From Cytophagales bacterium (GTDB lineage: Bacteria > Bacteroidota > Bacteroidia > Cytophagales > Cyclobacteriaceae), in NCBI GenBank assembly GCA_020402945.1, contig JADBYQ010000094.1:1-64000 (forward strand): DNA of 64,000 bases, written 5' to 3'. Under the pieces are notes generated by a model. That model had not been told where the DNA came from. It saw only the letters and a program-made list of their open reading frames with translations, and made no database searches. This document shows positions 1 to 8,014 of the stretch, piece after piece. The translations under genes were made by a program, and so were the position numbers. Each line of letters begins with the position of its first letter. Within the stretch, counting starts at the first letter, position 1.

Positions 1-87
1 CAGCGCTCGCGATAATTCGGTGTGTGTGACCTTCCCAAACGAACTGATCTGGTAATCGGTCAGAATATCCAAGATGTGTTTGTCCAT
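1..87 (-). CDS. Transposase N-terminal fragment (IS4/IS701-like), cut by the window edge
   Basis: Only the first 29 codons are inside the window, read on the minus strand from an ATG at 87. The peptide begins MDKHILDILTDYQISSFGKV and continues with THTELSRAL. From memory this resembles the start of IS4/IS701-type DDE transposases, in which a similar stretch leads into a 'LSRxLDGxISHDxxTRFL' motif; that part lies outside the window. The assignment rests on this short match, so a different or degenerate gene is possible. It lies beside rlmN with a 160-base gap. Confidence 0.45.
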   Translation of the reverse strand, partial: MDKHILDILTDYQISSFGKVTHTELSRAL

Positions 88-247
88 GGCTAAAGTTACT
101 ATTTTCAACAAACTCTCAGTAGCTTCGTGCGTAACATCAGTTGATAAATAGTAGTTGGAAAGATTTTACACCCAAAATATGAAAATGGCAATGGAATTTA
201 GTCTTTAACTTTTGGTAACTAACTTTTGATTAGTTCAAATTACGATT

Positions 248-1294
248 TCAGCCTTTGTTCGCCAACTGCCCACAGGCCGCATCAATGTCTTTTCCACGAC
301 TCTTGCGCACCCGGCAGGTTATTCCATTTCTTTCCAGCAAATCCATATACATCGTAAGTACTTGGTCTGAGGCTTGCTTAAATTCGCCATCGTCAATTGG
401 GTTGTACTCAATCAAGTTCACCTTTGAGGGCACCAGCTTACAGAATTTAAGCAAAGCATAAGCGTGTTCTTCAGTGTCGTTGATGCCTTTCCAAACTACA
501 TATTCATAAGTTACTTTGCTTTTTGTTTTTTGGTACCAGTATTTTAGGGATTCACCCAATTCGGTCAACGAATTGGAATCATTAATGGGCATAATCGAAG
601 AACGGGTTTTATCAATGGCAGCGTGCAACGATACGGCCAGGTTGAACTTTACTCCATCATCAGCCATTTTCATGATCATCTTTGCAATGCCCACAGTTGA
701 TACGGTTATTCTCTTAGTGGCCATGCCCAACCCTTTTTGGTTGGTGATTTTCGAAATAGCTTCTGTGACGTTCGCATAGTTGAGAAGAGGTTCACCCATT
801 CCCATAAAGACAATGTTAGTTAAGGGGCGCCCGTAAAATAGTTCTGCTTGCTCTTTGATTGCGGCTACCTGATCATAAATTTCATCAGCACTCAAGTTAC
901 GTTGCCTTTTTAAACGAGCCGTGGCGCAAAATTTACATGCGAGGCTACAACCAACTTGTGATGAGACACATGCTGTGATTCGCTTCTCAGTAGGGATTAG
1001 AACCGACTCTACGATAAGACCATCATGGAGAGTAACTGCATTCTTAATCGTACCATCTTCGCTGCGCTGCATTTTATCAACTTTAATGTGGTTGATGACA
1101 AAGTGTTTCGATAATAGTTCTCTGGTTTCTAAAGAGATATTCGTCATCTGGTCAAACGCCTTGGCTGATTTGATCCAAAGCCAGTCATAGACCTGTTGGG
1201 CGCGAAAAGCTTTGTCGCCTTGCGAGACAAAGAAGTCTTTCAGTTCTTCAATTTTAAGTTTGCGGATGTCGCGTGGAGTGACGGTGTCGGTCAT
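248..1294 (-). CDS. rlmN: 23S rRNA (adenine(2503)-C(2))-methyltransferase RlmN
   Basis: This is the radical-SAM enzyme that methylates C2 of A2503 in 23S rRNA and, in the well-studied cases, A37 of some tRNAs. The 348 residues are normal for the family. The iron-sulfur motif CxxxCxxC is visible as CSLACKFC (residues 116-123), followed by the GMGEPLLNY segment. A late cysteine in DAACGQL (residue 341) fits the cysteine that carries the methyl group. The start lies 5 bases after the stop of a RelE/ParE-type toxin on the same strand, so the two are probably co-transcribed. I saw no separate promoter in the 5-base gap. Confidence 0.95.
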   Translation of the reverse strand: MTDTVTPRDIRKLKIEELKDFFVSQGDKAFRAQQVYDWLWIKSAKAFDQMTNISLETRELLSKHFVINHIKVDKMQRSEDGTIKNAVTLHDGLIVESVLIPTEKRITACVSSQVGCSLACKFCATARLKRQRNLSADEIYDQVAAIKEQAELFYGRPLTNIVFMGMGEPLLNYANVTEAISKITNQKGLGMATKRITVSTVGIAKMIMKMADDGVKFNLAVSLHAAIDKTRSSIMPINDSNSLTELGESLKYWYQKTKSKVTYEYVVWKGINDTEEHAYALLKFCKLVPSKVNLIEYNPIDDGEFKQASDQVLTMYMDLLERNGITCRVRKSRGKDIDAACGQLANKG

Positions 1295-1299
1295 AAAAA

Positions 1300-1605
1300 T
1301 TAGCCTTTCATCTTATCGGGATCTTGACGTGTATCAAAAATATCAGTGATCAAGACATGGTCAGGTTTGATGGTATAAACAATCTTGTAATTGCTAAAGA
1401 TGATTCTGCGATGGGATAATTGAAGGTGTTCTAAAAACTCTTCCCTTTGAGGCGTGTAAGCATTGGAAATAATCGTATCTGCTTTATCTAAAATTTTATC
1501 CCGTATCTCTAAAGCTTTTTGAATGGGAATTTCTTGCTTGTAAACTAAAAACTCTAAAATTCTCTGAAGTTGCTCTAGTGCGTATTCAGAATAGACTAAT
1601 TTCAT
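1300..1605 (-). CDS. RelE/ParE-family toxin of a type II toxin-antitoxin pair
   Basis: The product is a 101-residue basic protein with the RelE/ParE layout: N-terminal helices, then strands containing RRIIFSNYKIVYTIK and the terminal VLITDIFDTRQDPDKM, where the 'RQDP' end is typical of ParE/RelE toxins. RelE members cleave mRNA on the ribosome and ParE members inhibit gyrase; sequence alone does not say which applies. Its start overlaps the antitoxin stop by four bases, which implies translational coupling. The next gene downstream, rlmN, begins five bases after its stop. Confidence 0.85.
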   Translation of the reverse strand: MKLVYSEYALEQLQRILEFLVYKQEIPIQKALEIRDKILDKADTIISNAYTPQREEFLEHLQLSHRRIIFSNYKIVYTIKPDHVLITDIFDTRQDPDKMKG

Positions 1606-1829
1606 TTATTCATCCTGTTCGTTCTTTCTATAACCTGTTCACGAGTATAGATTCTGCCAGCTTTGAAGTCCTCTTCAGACCGAAGTGCTCCAAAAATCAT
1701 CTTCTGTTTTATCTTTAAATCCCTTTCGCTGTCAGACAATAAATTCTTAACGGCATCTAGAATTTCTGGATTATTTACGGATTCGATCATGCGAACCAGT
1801 TCTTGCTTTTGCTGTGCAATTGTTTCCAT
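1602..1829 (-). CDS. Antitoxin partner of the RelE/ParE toxin
   Basis: The product is a 75-residue acidic-helical protein starting METIAQQKQEL and ending EQVIERTNRMNK. It sits first in a two-gene cassette, overlapping the toxin by four bases. The C-terminal stretch LRSEEDFKAGRIYTREQVIER resembles the toxin-wrapping tails of small addiction-module antitoxins. The ORF track starts at a TTG at 1835, but the ATG at 1829 is preferred. A -7 box lies only three bases upstream of that ATG, so the mRNA may have almost no leader. Confidence 0.7.
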   Translation of the reverse strand: METIAQQKQELVRMIESVNNPEILDAVKNLLSDSERDLKIKQKMIFGALRSEEDFKAGRIYTREQVIERTNRMNK

Positions 1830-1832
1830 ATC

Positions 1833-1840
1833 CAAATATA
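1833..1840 (-). promoter_or_regulatory. Bacteroidota -7 promoter element before the antitoxin
   Basis: Read on the minus strand this is TATATTTG, a full match to TAnnTTTG. It ends three bases before the antitoxin ATG. No TTG is seen at 19 bases upstream, so the -33 element is weak or absent. Confidence 0.45.
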
Positions 1841-2260
1841 CTATTTTACTCTCGAAAAAAATCTCACCTCACAGTCTTTCATGGCATTATGGATCTTTAA
1901 TGTAGATTCGGTCAATTCGTCAATGACAAACCGTTGGGTAATGATTCCCGATTTCTTATCCAGGAATCTCAATTCGTTTCCTTTGACGTTGTAGCGAAAG
2001 GAGTTCATGCCTGCGCCTTTCTTGTTGCCCTGCGAAAAGATACCCTCTTCCCCCGTCCCCTTTTTTTCGAAGCGGATTAACTTGGCGACCGCATTTTTTG
2101 AGCTGCCCATCGACTGTTCAAGTTCCTTTTCGGTCTCGCTTTTTTCAAACTGCACCTGAAGACAGGTTTGTTCCTCAACGAGTTGCCAAGTGCCGACAAC
2201 GCTTTGCGCCTGGAGTTGGATCGAAATGACTGGCATCAACACGAAAAGTAGCTTTTTCAT
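1841..2260 (-). CDS. Secreted lipocalin-like protein of unknown function
   Basis: 139 residues. A clear signal peptide (MKKLLFVLMPVISIQLQAQ) is followed directly by SVVGTWQLVEEQTC, the 'GTW.L' opening seen in lipocalin-like domains of Bacteroidota. The rest is beta-rich (EGIFSQGNKKGAGMNSFRYNVKGNELRFLD), in keeping with a small periplasmic barrel. No ligand can be inferred. It lies just upstream of the TA pair on the same strand, eleven bases before the antitoxin, so read-through into the TA-rlmN unit is possible. Confidence 0.6.
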   Translation of the reverse strand: MKKLLFVLMPVISIQLQAQSVVGTWQLVEEQTCLQVQFEKSETEKELEQSMGSSKNAVAKLIRFEKKGTGEEGIFSQGNKKGAGMNSFRYNVKGNELRFLDKKSGIITQRFVIDELTESTLKIHNAMKDCEVRFFSRVK

Positions 2261-2323
2261 ATAATGATTTTTAGAGTTGTAAAATTAACCTAATTTGACC
2301 CTTTCTATTTATATATTTTTTCA

Positions 2324-3571
2324 ATGAAGAAGTTGTTGTTTTTTCTTTCCATCGGTTTTCTGATAAGTTGCAATTCCCCTCTGATTGAAGATGAGTTGTT
2401 TCTTGAAAACCTGATGAAACGAAACTCAACTGAATTTGATTCTATATTGTCAAACGATAGCCTGGAGGTACAAATTATCTATACTCAGATCAACAGAGAC
2501 TCAATAAATAGGCCAAATTTTAAATCATTTTATTATCACGTAGACTCTACAAACTATTTTTACCCCGCGAGCACTGTTAAACTGCCTCAGGTTTTATTGG
2601 CGTTAGAAAAGATCAATGAACTTCGGTCAACTGGTTTTCGGCTGGATAAATACACCGCAATGTACCACGATAGCGTCTATCAGGGTCAGCAAACGGTAAA
2701 ATGGGACACCACTGCTGTTGATAGTATTCCATCCGTTGCCCACTATGCAAAGAAGATTATGGTGGTGAGTGATAATGATGCATTTAACCGGCTCTATGAA
2801 TTTCTGGGGCAAAAGGCTACGAACGAGGTATTGAAACGCAAAGGGTACAACGTTCGGTTTTTACATCGATTAGAAAGGCCACTTACTCCCGATCAAAACA
2901 GACATACCGAAGCAATTCGGTTTGTTCGCAATGATAGTGTTATCTATCGTCAGTCAATGGGGGTAAATGAAGATTCAATTCAGCCGATGAGGAAAGTCTA
3001 CAAAGGGGTGGGCTATCTTAAGAGAGATTCGTTGATCAGAAGGCCGTTTGATTTTACCTACAAGAATTTTTATCCGTTGCAAGAACAGCAGGAAATTCTA
3101 AAGGCAATTCTATTTCCAGAAGCCATCGACCCAAAAAGGAGATTCAATCTGACAGACGAGGATAGAAAGTTTGTGATGCAGTATATGTCTCAGTTGCCCG
3201 GTGAAACCAAGACACCACGCTACTATCGGGATACTGCCCTGTATGATGCCTATTGTAAATTTTTGATGTATGGGGAAGATTGGACACCAATTCCAAAAAA
3301 CGTTAGGATTTTTAATAAGGTGGGTGACGCCTACGGTTACCTGATTGACAATGCTTACATAGTTGATTTTGAAAACGGGGTAGAGTTTATGCTATCGGCT
3401 GTCATCAATACCAATACGGATAGGGTTTACAACGATGGTAAGTATGAATACAAAACTATTGGGTATCCATTTATGAAGAATCTGGGGAGAGCGGTTTATA
3501 CCTATGAATTGCAAAGAAAACGAAAATTCAAACCTGACCTTCAAGGCTTCAAAGTGCTTTATGATCGATAG
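2324..3571 (+). CDS. Serine hydrolase lipoprotein, class A beta-lactamase fold
   Basis: 415 residues beginning with a lipoprotein signal (MKKLLFFLSIGFLISC, lipobox Cys 16). The penicillin-recognising fold is shown by an SxxK motif, STVK at 83-86, an SDN motif at 149-151, and a possible third motif in the NKVGDAYGY region near 325, where the usual K-S/T-G is not intact. Relatives include class A beta-lactamases and cell-wall peptidase-like hydrolases. Without the Glu166-type omega loop I would not call it a resistance enzyme. It precedes genes that may process D-Glu-containing peptides, which suggests a role in peptidoglycan turnover. Confidence 0.75.
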   Translation: MKKLLFFLSIGFLISCNSPLIEDELFLENLMKRNSTEFDSILSNDSLEVQIIYTQINRDSINRPNFKSFYYHVDSTNYFYPASTVKLPQVLLALEKINELRSTGFRLDKYTAMYHDSVYQGQQTVKWDTTAVDSIPSVAHYAKKIMVVSDNDAFNRLYEFLGQKATNEVLKRKGYNVRFLHRLERPLTPDQNRHTEAIRFVRNDSVIYRQSMGVNEDSIQPMRKVYKGVGYLKRDSLIRRPFDFTYKNFYPLQEQQEILKAILFPEAIDPKRRFNLTDEDRKFVMQYMSQLPGETKTPRYYRDTALYDAYCKFLMYGEDWTPIPKNVRIFNKVGDAYGYLIDNAYIVDFENGVEFMLSAVINTNTDRVYNDGKYEYKTIGYPFMKNLGRAVYTYELQRKRKFKPDLQGFKVLYDR

Positions 3572-3650
3572 CCTTTATTTTCCAGTTCAGGCCAAATAAT
3601 TTGGACAAAACGGGGCTTTCAACGAATTTTCCACTTCTTAATTTATCACT

Positions 3651-4727
3651 ATGCAAAAGTCAAATGCAATCATCATTACAGCCGGTCATTTAGATTCCTC
3701 TAACGGAAAAACGGCTCATGGTCTTATCCGAGGCACCGAGCGATTCAACATTGTTGGTGTAATTGACGATAAGCACCCAGGCAAAGATGCGGGAGAGGTG
3801 TTGGACGGAAAGAAACGGAACATTCCTATCTATTCCTCCATTGATGAGTTTGCAAAGAACAGTAAAGAAAAAGCAGTATACGGAATTGTGGGCGTGGCCA
3901 CCAAGGGTGGTATTATTCCCGATTCGTTGAGGATTATTTTAAAAGATGCCTTGGTGCATGGATATGGTTTGATTAACGGCTTGCACGAATACATTTCTGA
4001 TATCACCGAGCTAGCCGATTTTGCAAAGTCAAGGGGTTTGGAAATCATTGATGTACGAAAACCTAAAAGATTCAAAGACCTACACTTTTGGTCGGGTAAG
4101 ATAAAATCAGTGCATTGTCCGAAAATTGCTGTACTGGGTACCGATTGTGCGCTCGGGAAACGAACCACAGCGCGATTCCTGGTTGAAGCAATGCGCGTAG
4201 CCGGCTATCGTGCTGAAATGATTTATACCGGACAAACAGGTTGGATGCAGGGTGCGAAGTATGGATTCGTATTCGACAGCACATTAAACGACTTTATTTC
4301 CGGTGAGATGGAGCATGCGATAGTAAAATGTTGGGAAGAGGCCAAGCCGGACATCATGTTCATTGAAGGACAATCGTCATTGCGCAACCCCAGCGGCCCG
4401 GCAGGGGCAGAGTGGATTGTTTCCGCGGATGCCAACGCTGTCGTTTTGCAGCATAATCCAGCAAGGAAAAAGTATAAAGGCTTAGAGGATTATCCGGCCA
4501 ACATTGCTGATTTGCAAGACGAAATTGCGCTGATCAAAATCTACGGAGCTCCAACTGTGGCCATCACGATCAACACGCACAAAATGAGTGAAAGCGATGC
4601 ACGAATATTTGCCGCTGCGAAAGAAAAGGAATTAGGTATTCCGGTTATTCTTCCCTTGGAAGATGGTGTGCGGCAATTGGTGGCTATTTTTAAGGATATG
4701 ATTGAAAAGTCGATAGCACAGGTGTAA
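3651..4727 (+). CDS. DUF1611 P-loop protein, DgcN-like (D-glutamate N-acetyltransferase family)
   Basis: 358 residues. Residues 1-150 form the N-terminal DUF1611 domain. A P-loop follows as GTDCALGKRT (163-172), then the conserved IYTGQTGWMQG and FIEGQSSLRNPSGP segments. DUF1611 proteins next to dipeptide-epimerase homologues have been described as DgcN, which N-acetylates D-glutamate before its racemisation by DgcA. Here an epimerase homologue lies 530 bases downstream, separated only by a TA pair. The family call is firm; the D-glutamate role is inferred from family and neighbour. Confidence 0.75.
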   Translation: MQKSNAIIITAGHLDSSNGKTAHGLIRGTERFNIVGVIDDKHPGKDAGEVLDGKKRNIPIYSSIDEFAKNSKEKAVYGIVGVATKGGIIPDSLRIILKDALVHGYGLINGLHEYISDITELADFAKSRGLEIIDVRKPKRFKDLHFWSGKIKSVHCPKIAVLGTDCALGKRTTARFLVEAMRVAGYRAEMIYTGQTGWMQGAKYGFVFDSTLNDFISGEMEHAIVKCWEEAKPDIMFIEGQSSLRNPSGPAGAEWIVSADANAVVLQHNPARKKYKGLEDYPANIADLQDEIALIKIYGAPTVAITINTHKMSESDARIFAAAKEKELGIPVILPLEDGVRQLVAIFKDMIEKSIAQV

Positions 4728-4739
4728 GGAAACTCTTTG

Positions 4740-4747
4740 TAACTTTG
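4740..4747 (+). promoter_or_regulatory. Bacteroidota -7 promoter element before the second antitoxin
   Basis: TAACTTTG is a full match to TAnnTTTG. It starts 12 bases after the DUF1611 stop and ends five bases before the antitoxin ATG at 4753. No TTG is found at the expected distance. It may give the TA-epimerase genes their own transcript inside the larger operon. Confidence 0.4.
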
Positions 4748-4752
4748 TGATT

Positions 4753-4965
4753 ATGGTGAAAGTACAAGAAATATTGCAGCTTAGTACGGAAGAGCGAATT
4801 TCAATTATAGAAATGATTTGGGATAGCTTAGATTCAGAAAAAGGAGCGGAACTATTGACGCTTGAGCAACAAGAAGAAATCAATCGGAGAATAGAGCGGC
4901 ACGAAAAAGGTGAAGGAAAAACCTTGACGTGGGGTGAAATTGAATCTCGTTTAAAATTTAGATGA
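4753..4965 (+). CDS. Addiction-module antitoxin (putative addiction module component family)
   Basis: 70 residues, MVKVQEILQLSTEERISIIEMIWDSLD at the start and LTWGEIESRLKFR at the end. 'L(S/T)xEER..I...IWDSL' and the final 'TW.E..SRL' are typical of the short antitoxins paired with RelE/ParE toxins. The track begins at a GTG at 4747; the ATG at 4753 is chosen because the GTG overlaps the -7 box. The stop overlaps the toxin start as ATGA. Confidence 0.85.
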   Translation: MVKVQEILQLSTEERISIIEMIWDSLDSEKGAELLTLEQQEEINRRIERHEKGEGKTLTWGEIESRLKFR

Positions 4966-5261
4966 AGTATACGGTTGAGTATGATGATGAAGTTCAAAAC
5001 GATCTGCAAGAAACAATTGATTGGTATGCCGATCAGAAAGAGGGGCTTGACAGGGAGTTTATCGAGAATGTAAAATCAGCTATCGCTCAGATTACCGAAA
5101 ATCCGTTTGTTTACCGGCCTCGCTTTAATAAGATCAGATTCAAACATTTAGACAGATTTCCATACATCGTTGTTTTCAAAATCATAAAAGATACCTTGCT
5201 GGTTTTTGCTATAATTCATGACAAGAGAAACCCTAAACTCATTAGAAAGAGATTAAAATGA
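4962..5261 (+). CDS. RelE/ParE-family toxin
   Basis: 99 residues starting MKYTVEYDDEVQNDLQETIDWY. It carries the ParE-like features of an early 'DL.E...WY' helix, the RFKHLDRFPYIVVFKI core and the closing IIHDKRNPKLIRKRL. The start overlaps the antitoxin stop (ATGA) and its own stop overlaps the epimerase start (ATGA), so translation is probably coupled across three genes. This interposes a toxin between two enzymes likely to act in one pathway. Confidence 0.85.
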   Translation: MKYTVEYDDEVQNDLQETIDWYADQKEGLDREFIENVKSAIAQITENPFVYRPRFNKIRFKHLDRFPYIVVFKIIKDTLLVFAIIHDKRNPKLIRKRLK

Positions 5262-6325
5262 AAATAAAATCTATCAAATCATGGTCTGCCGACCTCGGTA
5301 ACACAAAGCCATATACGATCGCCTTCAAAACCATAGACGAAGTACTCAATGCATTTGTAGAAATAGAGCTTGAAAATGGTACAACAGGAATTGGCGCAGC
5401 CAATCCGAGCGAATATGTTACGGGAGAAAGCTTCGAGCAGTGCGAATCAGCCTTGCAGGAAAAAAATATTCAGTTTTTGGTGGGCCGCGATATTAGAGAG
5501 TTGAATCAACTTACTTTTGAGGTCTGGCAAAAATTCCCAGCTAACCCTGCTGCGCGAGCGGCTCTCGACATCGCATTGTATGATGCGTTCACCAAATTCT
5601 TGGGTGTTCCACTAGTGAAGTACCTGGGTCAGAAGATACACTCGTTGCCCACTTCCAATACAATAGGGATAAAAAATGTGGAAGACACGCTAAAAGAGGC
5701 ACAAGAGTATTACGAACGCGGATTTAAAATTTTAAAAGTTAAACTTGGTAAAGATCTAAGTGAAGACATTGAGCGAATTGTAAAACTGCGCGAAAAATTC
5801 GGAAAGAAGTTCGTCATCCGTATCGATGCAAACCAGGGTTACGATCAGGCTAAAACAATTGAGTTCTACAACAAGACAAAACATCTTGATGTGGAGTTGA
5901 TTGAGCAACCTCTTCCCGCGAAAGCGGTTGACGAAATGCGCAAATTGCCGGACGAAATCAGGAAGGTAATTGCTGCAGATGAATCTTTGCTAACGCCTGC
6001 AAGTGCAATGGGACTAGTGAAACCGCCAAGCGCTGCTGGTATCTTTAATATTAAGTTGATGAAGTGTGGAGGCATTAGTCAAGGATTGAAAATTGCCGAT
6101 ATCGGACTCCATGAAAACATAGATCTTTTCTGGGGCTGTAATGATGAAAGTATAGTGAGTATCACAGCTGCTTTACACTTGGCATTTGCTTGTTCTAATA
6201 CAAAATACATTGATCTTGATGGAAGTCTTGATCTCGCTCGTGATGTGGTAAAAGGCGGGTTTATTTTGAAAGATGGAATCATGACCTGCTCGGACAAGCC
6301 AGGTCTAGGTGTGGAGAGAGTTTAA
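5258..6325 (+). CDS. Enolase-superfamily dipeptide epimerase (L-Ala-D/L-Glu epimerase or DgcA-like racemase)
   Basis: 355 residues with all the muconate-lactonising-type enolase landmarks: the KxK acid/base pair K160-V-K162, metal ligands D190 (RIDANQGY), E216 (IEQP) and D241 (AADES), and the opposite-face lysine K266 (NIKLMK). A DxD at 319-321 (IDLDG) matches the motif that binds the alpha-ammonium group of the dipeptide in L-Ala-D/L-Glu epimerases. That argues for a dipeptide substrate, while the DUF1611 neighbour argues for N-acetyl-glutamate racemisation as in DgcA. Either reaction interconverts D- and L-Glu units. It is translationally coupled to the toxin. Confidence 0.85.
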   Translation: MKIKSIKSWSADLGNTKPYTIAFKTIDEVLNAFVEIELENGTTGIGAANPSEYVTGESFEQCESALQEKNIQFLVGRDIRELNQLTFEVWQKFPANPAARAALDIALYDAFTKFLGVPLVKYLGQKIHSLPTSNTIGIKNVEDTLKEAQEYYERGFKILKVKLGKDLSEDIERIVKLREKFGKKFVIRIDANQGYDQAKTIEFYNKTKHLDVELIEQPLPAKAVDEMRKLPDEIRKVIAADESLLTPASAMGLVKPPSAAGIFNIKLMKCGGISQGLKIADIGLHENIDLFWGCNDESIVSITAALHLAFACSNTKYIDLDGSLDLARDVVKGGFILKDGIMTCSDKPGLGVERV

Positions 6326-6339
6326 AATTTCTCTTACGG

Positions 6340-8010
6340 ATGAAAAACGCAACCTCGATTGTTTTAGCTCTGCTTACTTTTTTATTGGTGCATTGCGCCA
6401 GCCCCACAAAAATTAACAGAGGCGATGTACAATCAGCCGAGAAATTACTGGGAATAGAGTTTTCCAACCGAGAGATTGATACCATGCTAACCTATCTATC
6501 GGGTAACCGAAAGGGATATGACAGCATGCGGATGGTTAAATTAAAGTTCACTACCGCACCAGCACTTTATTTTGATCCAAGACCCGATCGTTTTGTTCCA
6601 AAGGCCCGTGCTGGCCAATCCGATTGGAAGTTAGTCAAAGAGGTTTCGCTGCCAGAGACAGATACTCAAATAGCTTTCCTATCAGTAACAGAACTTAGTG
6701 TGTTGATCAAGTCGGGGAAAATCACTTCAACTCGGCTCACACAAATCTATTTAGATCGGCTGAAAAAATATAAAGACACTCTTTTGGCGGTCGTGACTAT
6801 CACAGAAGAATTGGCGTTGAAGCAGGCGGCAAAAGCAGATTTGGAAATCAAGCAGGGCATTGATCGTGGTGTGTTGCATGGGATTCCTTACGGGATTAAG
6901 GATTTGTTTTCTATTCCTGGCTACAAAACGACTTGGGGTGCTGAGCCTTATCAAAATCAAGTAATTGATGAGACAGCTTCTGTAGTTAAAAGACTAGACG
7001 ATGCAGGAGCTATACTCGTGGCCAAACTTGCTTCGGGGGCACTCGCAAGAGGCGATGTTTGGTTTGGTGGCAAAACAAAAAATCCGTGGGATCTGAAGCA
7101 AGGTGCAAGTGGTTCATCTGCCGGATCAGCTTCTGCGACTTCAGCAGGGTTGGTTGCTTTCGCCATTGGCACCGAAACGTTAGGGTCTATCATTGCTCCT
7201 TCCGCTCGTTGTGGAGTAACCGGTTTGAGACCAACCTTCGGGGCGGTGAGCCGTGCTGGATGCATGACGCTTTCTTGGTCAATGGACAAGGCTGGACCAA
7301 TCTCCCGATCCGCACAGGATTGTGCGATCATATTCAACATTATCAAAGGAAAAAATACTAATGAGCAGGATCGTTCTGTATTGGACTACCCATTTTCGTT
7401 CAATCCGCCATCAAACCTAAAGGGATACAAGATTGGATATTTTAAAAAGCTTTTCAGTAAAAAAGACACCACTAAAGTCAAGGAGAATGATTCCATCAGT
7501 TTAGCAAAGTTCAGAGAGCTAGGTGCTGTTTTAGAAGAAGTGAAGATGCCAGATTCCATTCCTTTTGACGCGTTTGATATTATTCTGCGTGCGGAAGCGG
7601 GTGCTTCGTTTGAGGAACTGGTGCGTGAGCATAGAGATCGCATGTTATCGGAACAAACCAAGGAATCCAGAGCGAACTCTTTGCGACAGTCACGGTTTAT
7701 TTCTGCCGTTGAATATCTGCAAGCCAATCGACATCGAACAGTTCTTATCGAGAAATTTAATGCGATGATCAAAGGGTTCGATTTCATCCTTTCACCTACA
7801 AATGGCAAAGATGTTTCATTGGCCACTAACCTCACGGGTCATCCCGCCATTACTATTCCTAACGGATTTGATAAAAAGGGGCGGCCCACCTCCATAACCT
7901 TGATAGGTAATTTATATGATGAAGGGCCACTACTTGAAGCGGCTTATCTTTTTCAGCAAGCCACTGATTTTGAAGAGAAACACCCCGCCCGTTTTACAAA
8001 GTCAAAATGA
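6340..8010 (+). CDS. Amidase-signature family lipoprotein
   Basis: 556 residues. The N-terminus (VLALLTFLLVHC) is a lipoprotein signal with Cys 19, placing the enzyme in the envelope. The Ser-cisSer-Lys triad is visible: K187 in GIPYGIKDLF, the SS pair at 259-260 in GASGSSAGSA, and the nucleophile S283 in GTETLGSI. Amidase-signature enzymes hydrolyse a wide range of amides, so substrate cannot be read directly. It lies 14 bases after the epimerase in the same direction, which suggests a role in amide or peptide release in the same pathway. Confidence 0.85.
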   Translation: MKNATSIVLALLTFLLVHCASPTKINRGDVQSAEKLLGIEFSNREIDTMLTYLSGNRKGYDSMRMVKLKFTTAPALYFDPRPDRFVPKARAGQSDWKLVKEVSLPETDTQIAFLSVTELSVLIKSGKITSTRLTQIYLDRLKKYKDTLLAVVTITEELALKQAAKADLEIKQGIDRGVLHGIPYGIKDLFSIPGYKTTWGAEPYQNQVIDETASVVKRLDDAGAILVAKLASGALARGDVWFGGKTKNPWDLKQGASGSSAGSASATSAGLVAFAIGTETLGSIIAPSARCGVTGLRPTFGAVSRAGCMTLSWSMDKAGPISRSAQDCAIIFNIIKGKNTNEQDRSVLDYPFSFNPPSNLKGYKIGYFKKLFSKKDTTKVKENDSISLAKFRELGAVLEEVKMPDSIPFDAFDIILRAEAGASFEELVREHRDRMLSEQTKESRANSLRQSRFISAVEYLQANRHRTVLIEKFNAMIKGFDFILSPTNGKDVSLATNLTGHPAITIPNGFDKKGRPTSITLIGNLYDEGPLLEAAYLFQQATDFEEKHPARFTKSK

Positions 8011-8014
8011 AATC

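Noticed and set aside
2324-3571. A beta-lactam resistance gene
   Set aside because: SxxK and SDN motifs are present, but the K-T/S-G and omega-loop Glu are not clear; a generic serine hydrolase is safer.
7059-7361. Track ORFs inside the amidase gene (7059-7361, 6957-7346, 7386-7835)
   Set aside because: They are shadow frames within a gene with intact catalytic motifs.
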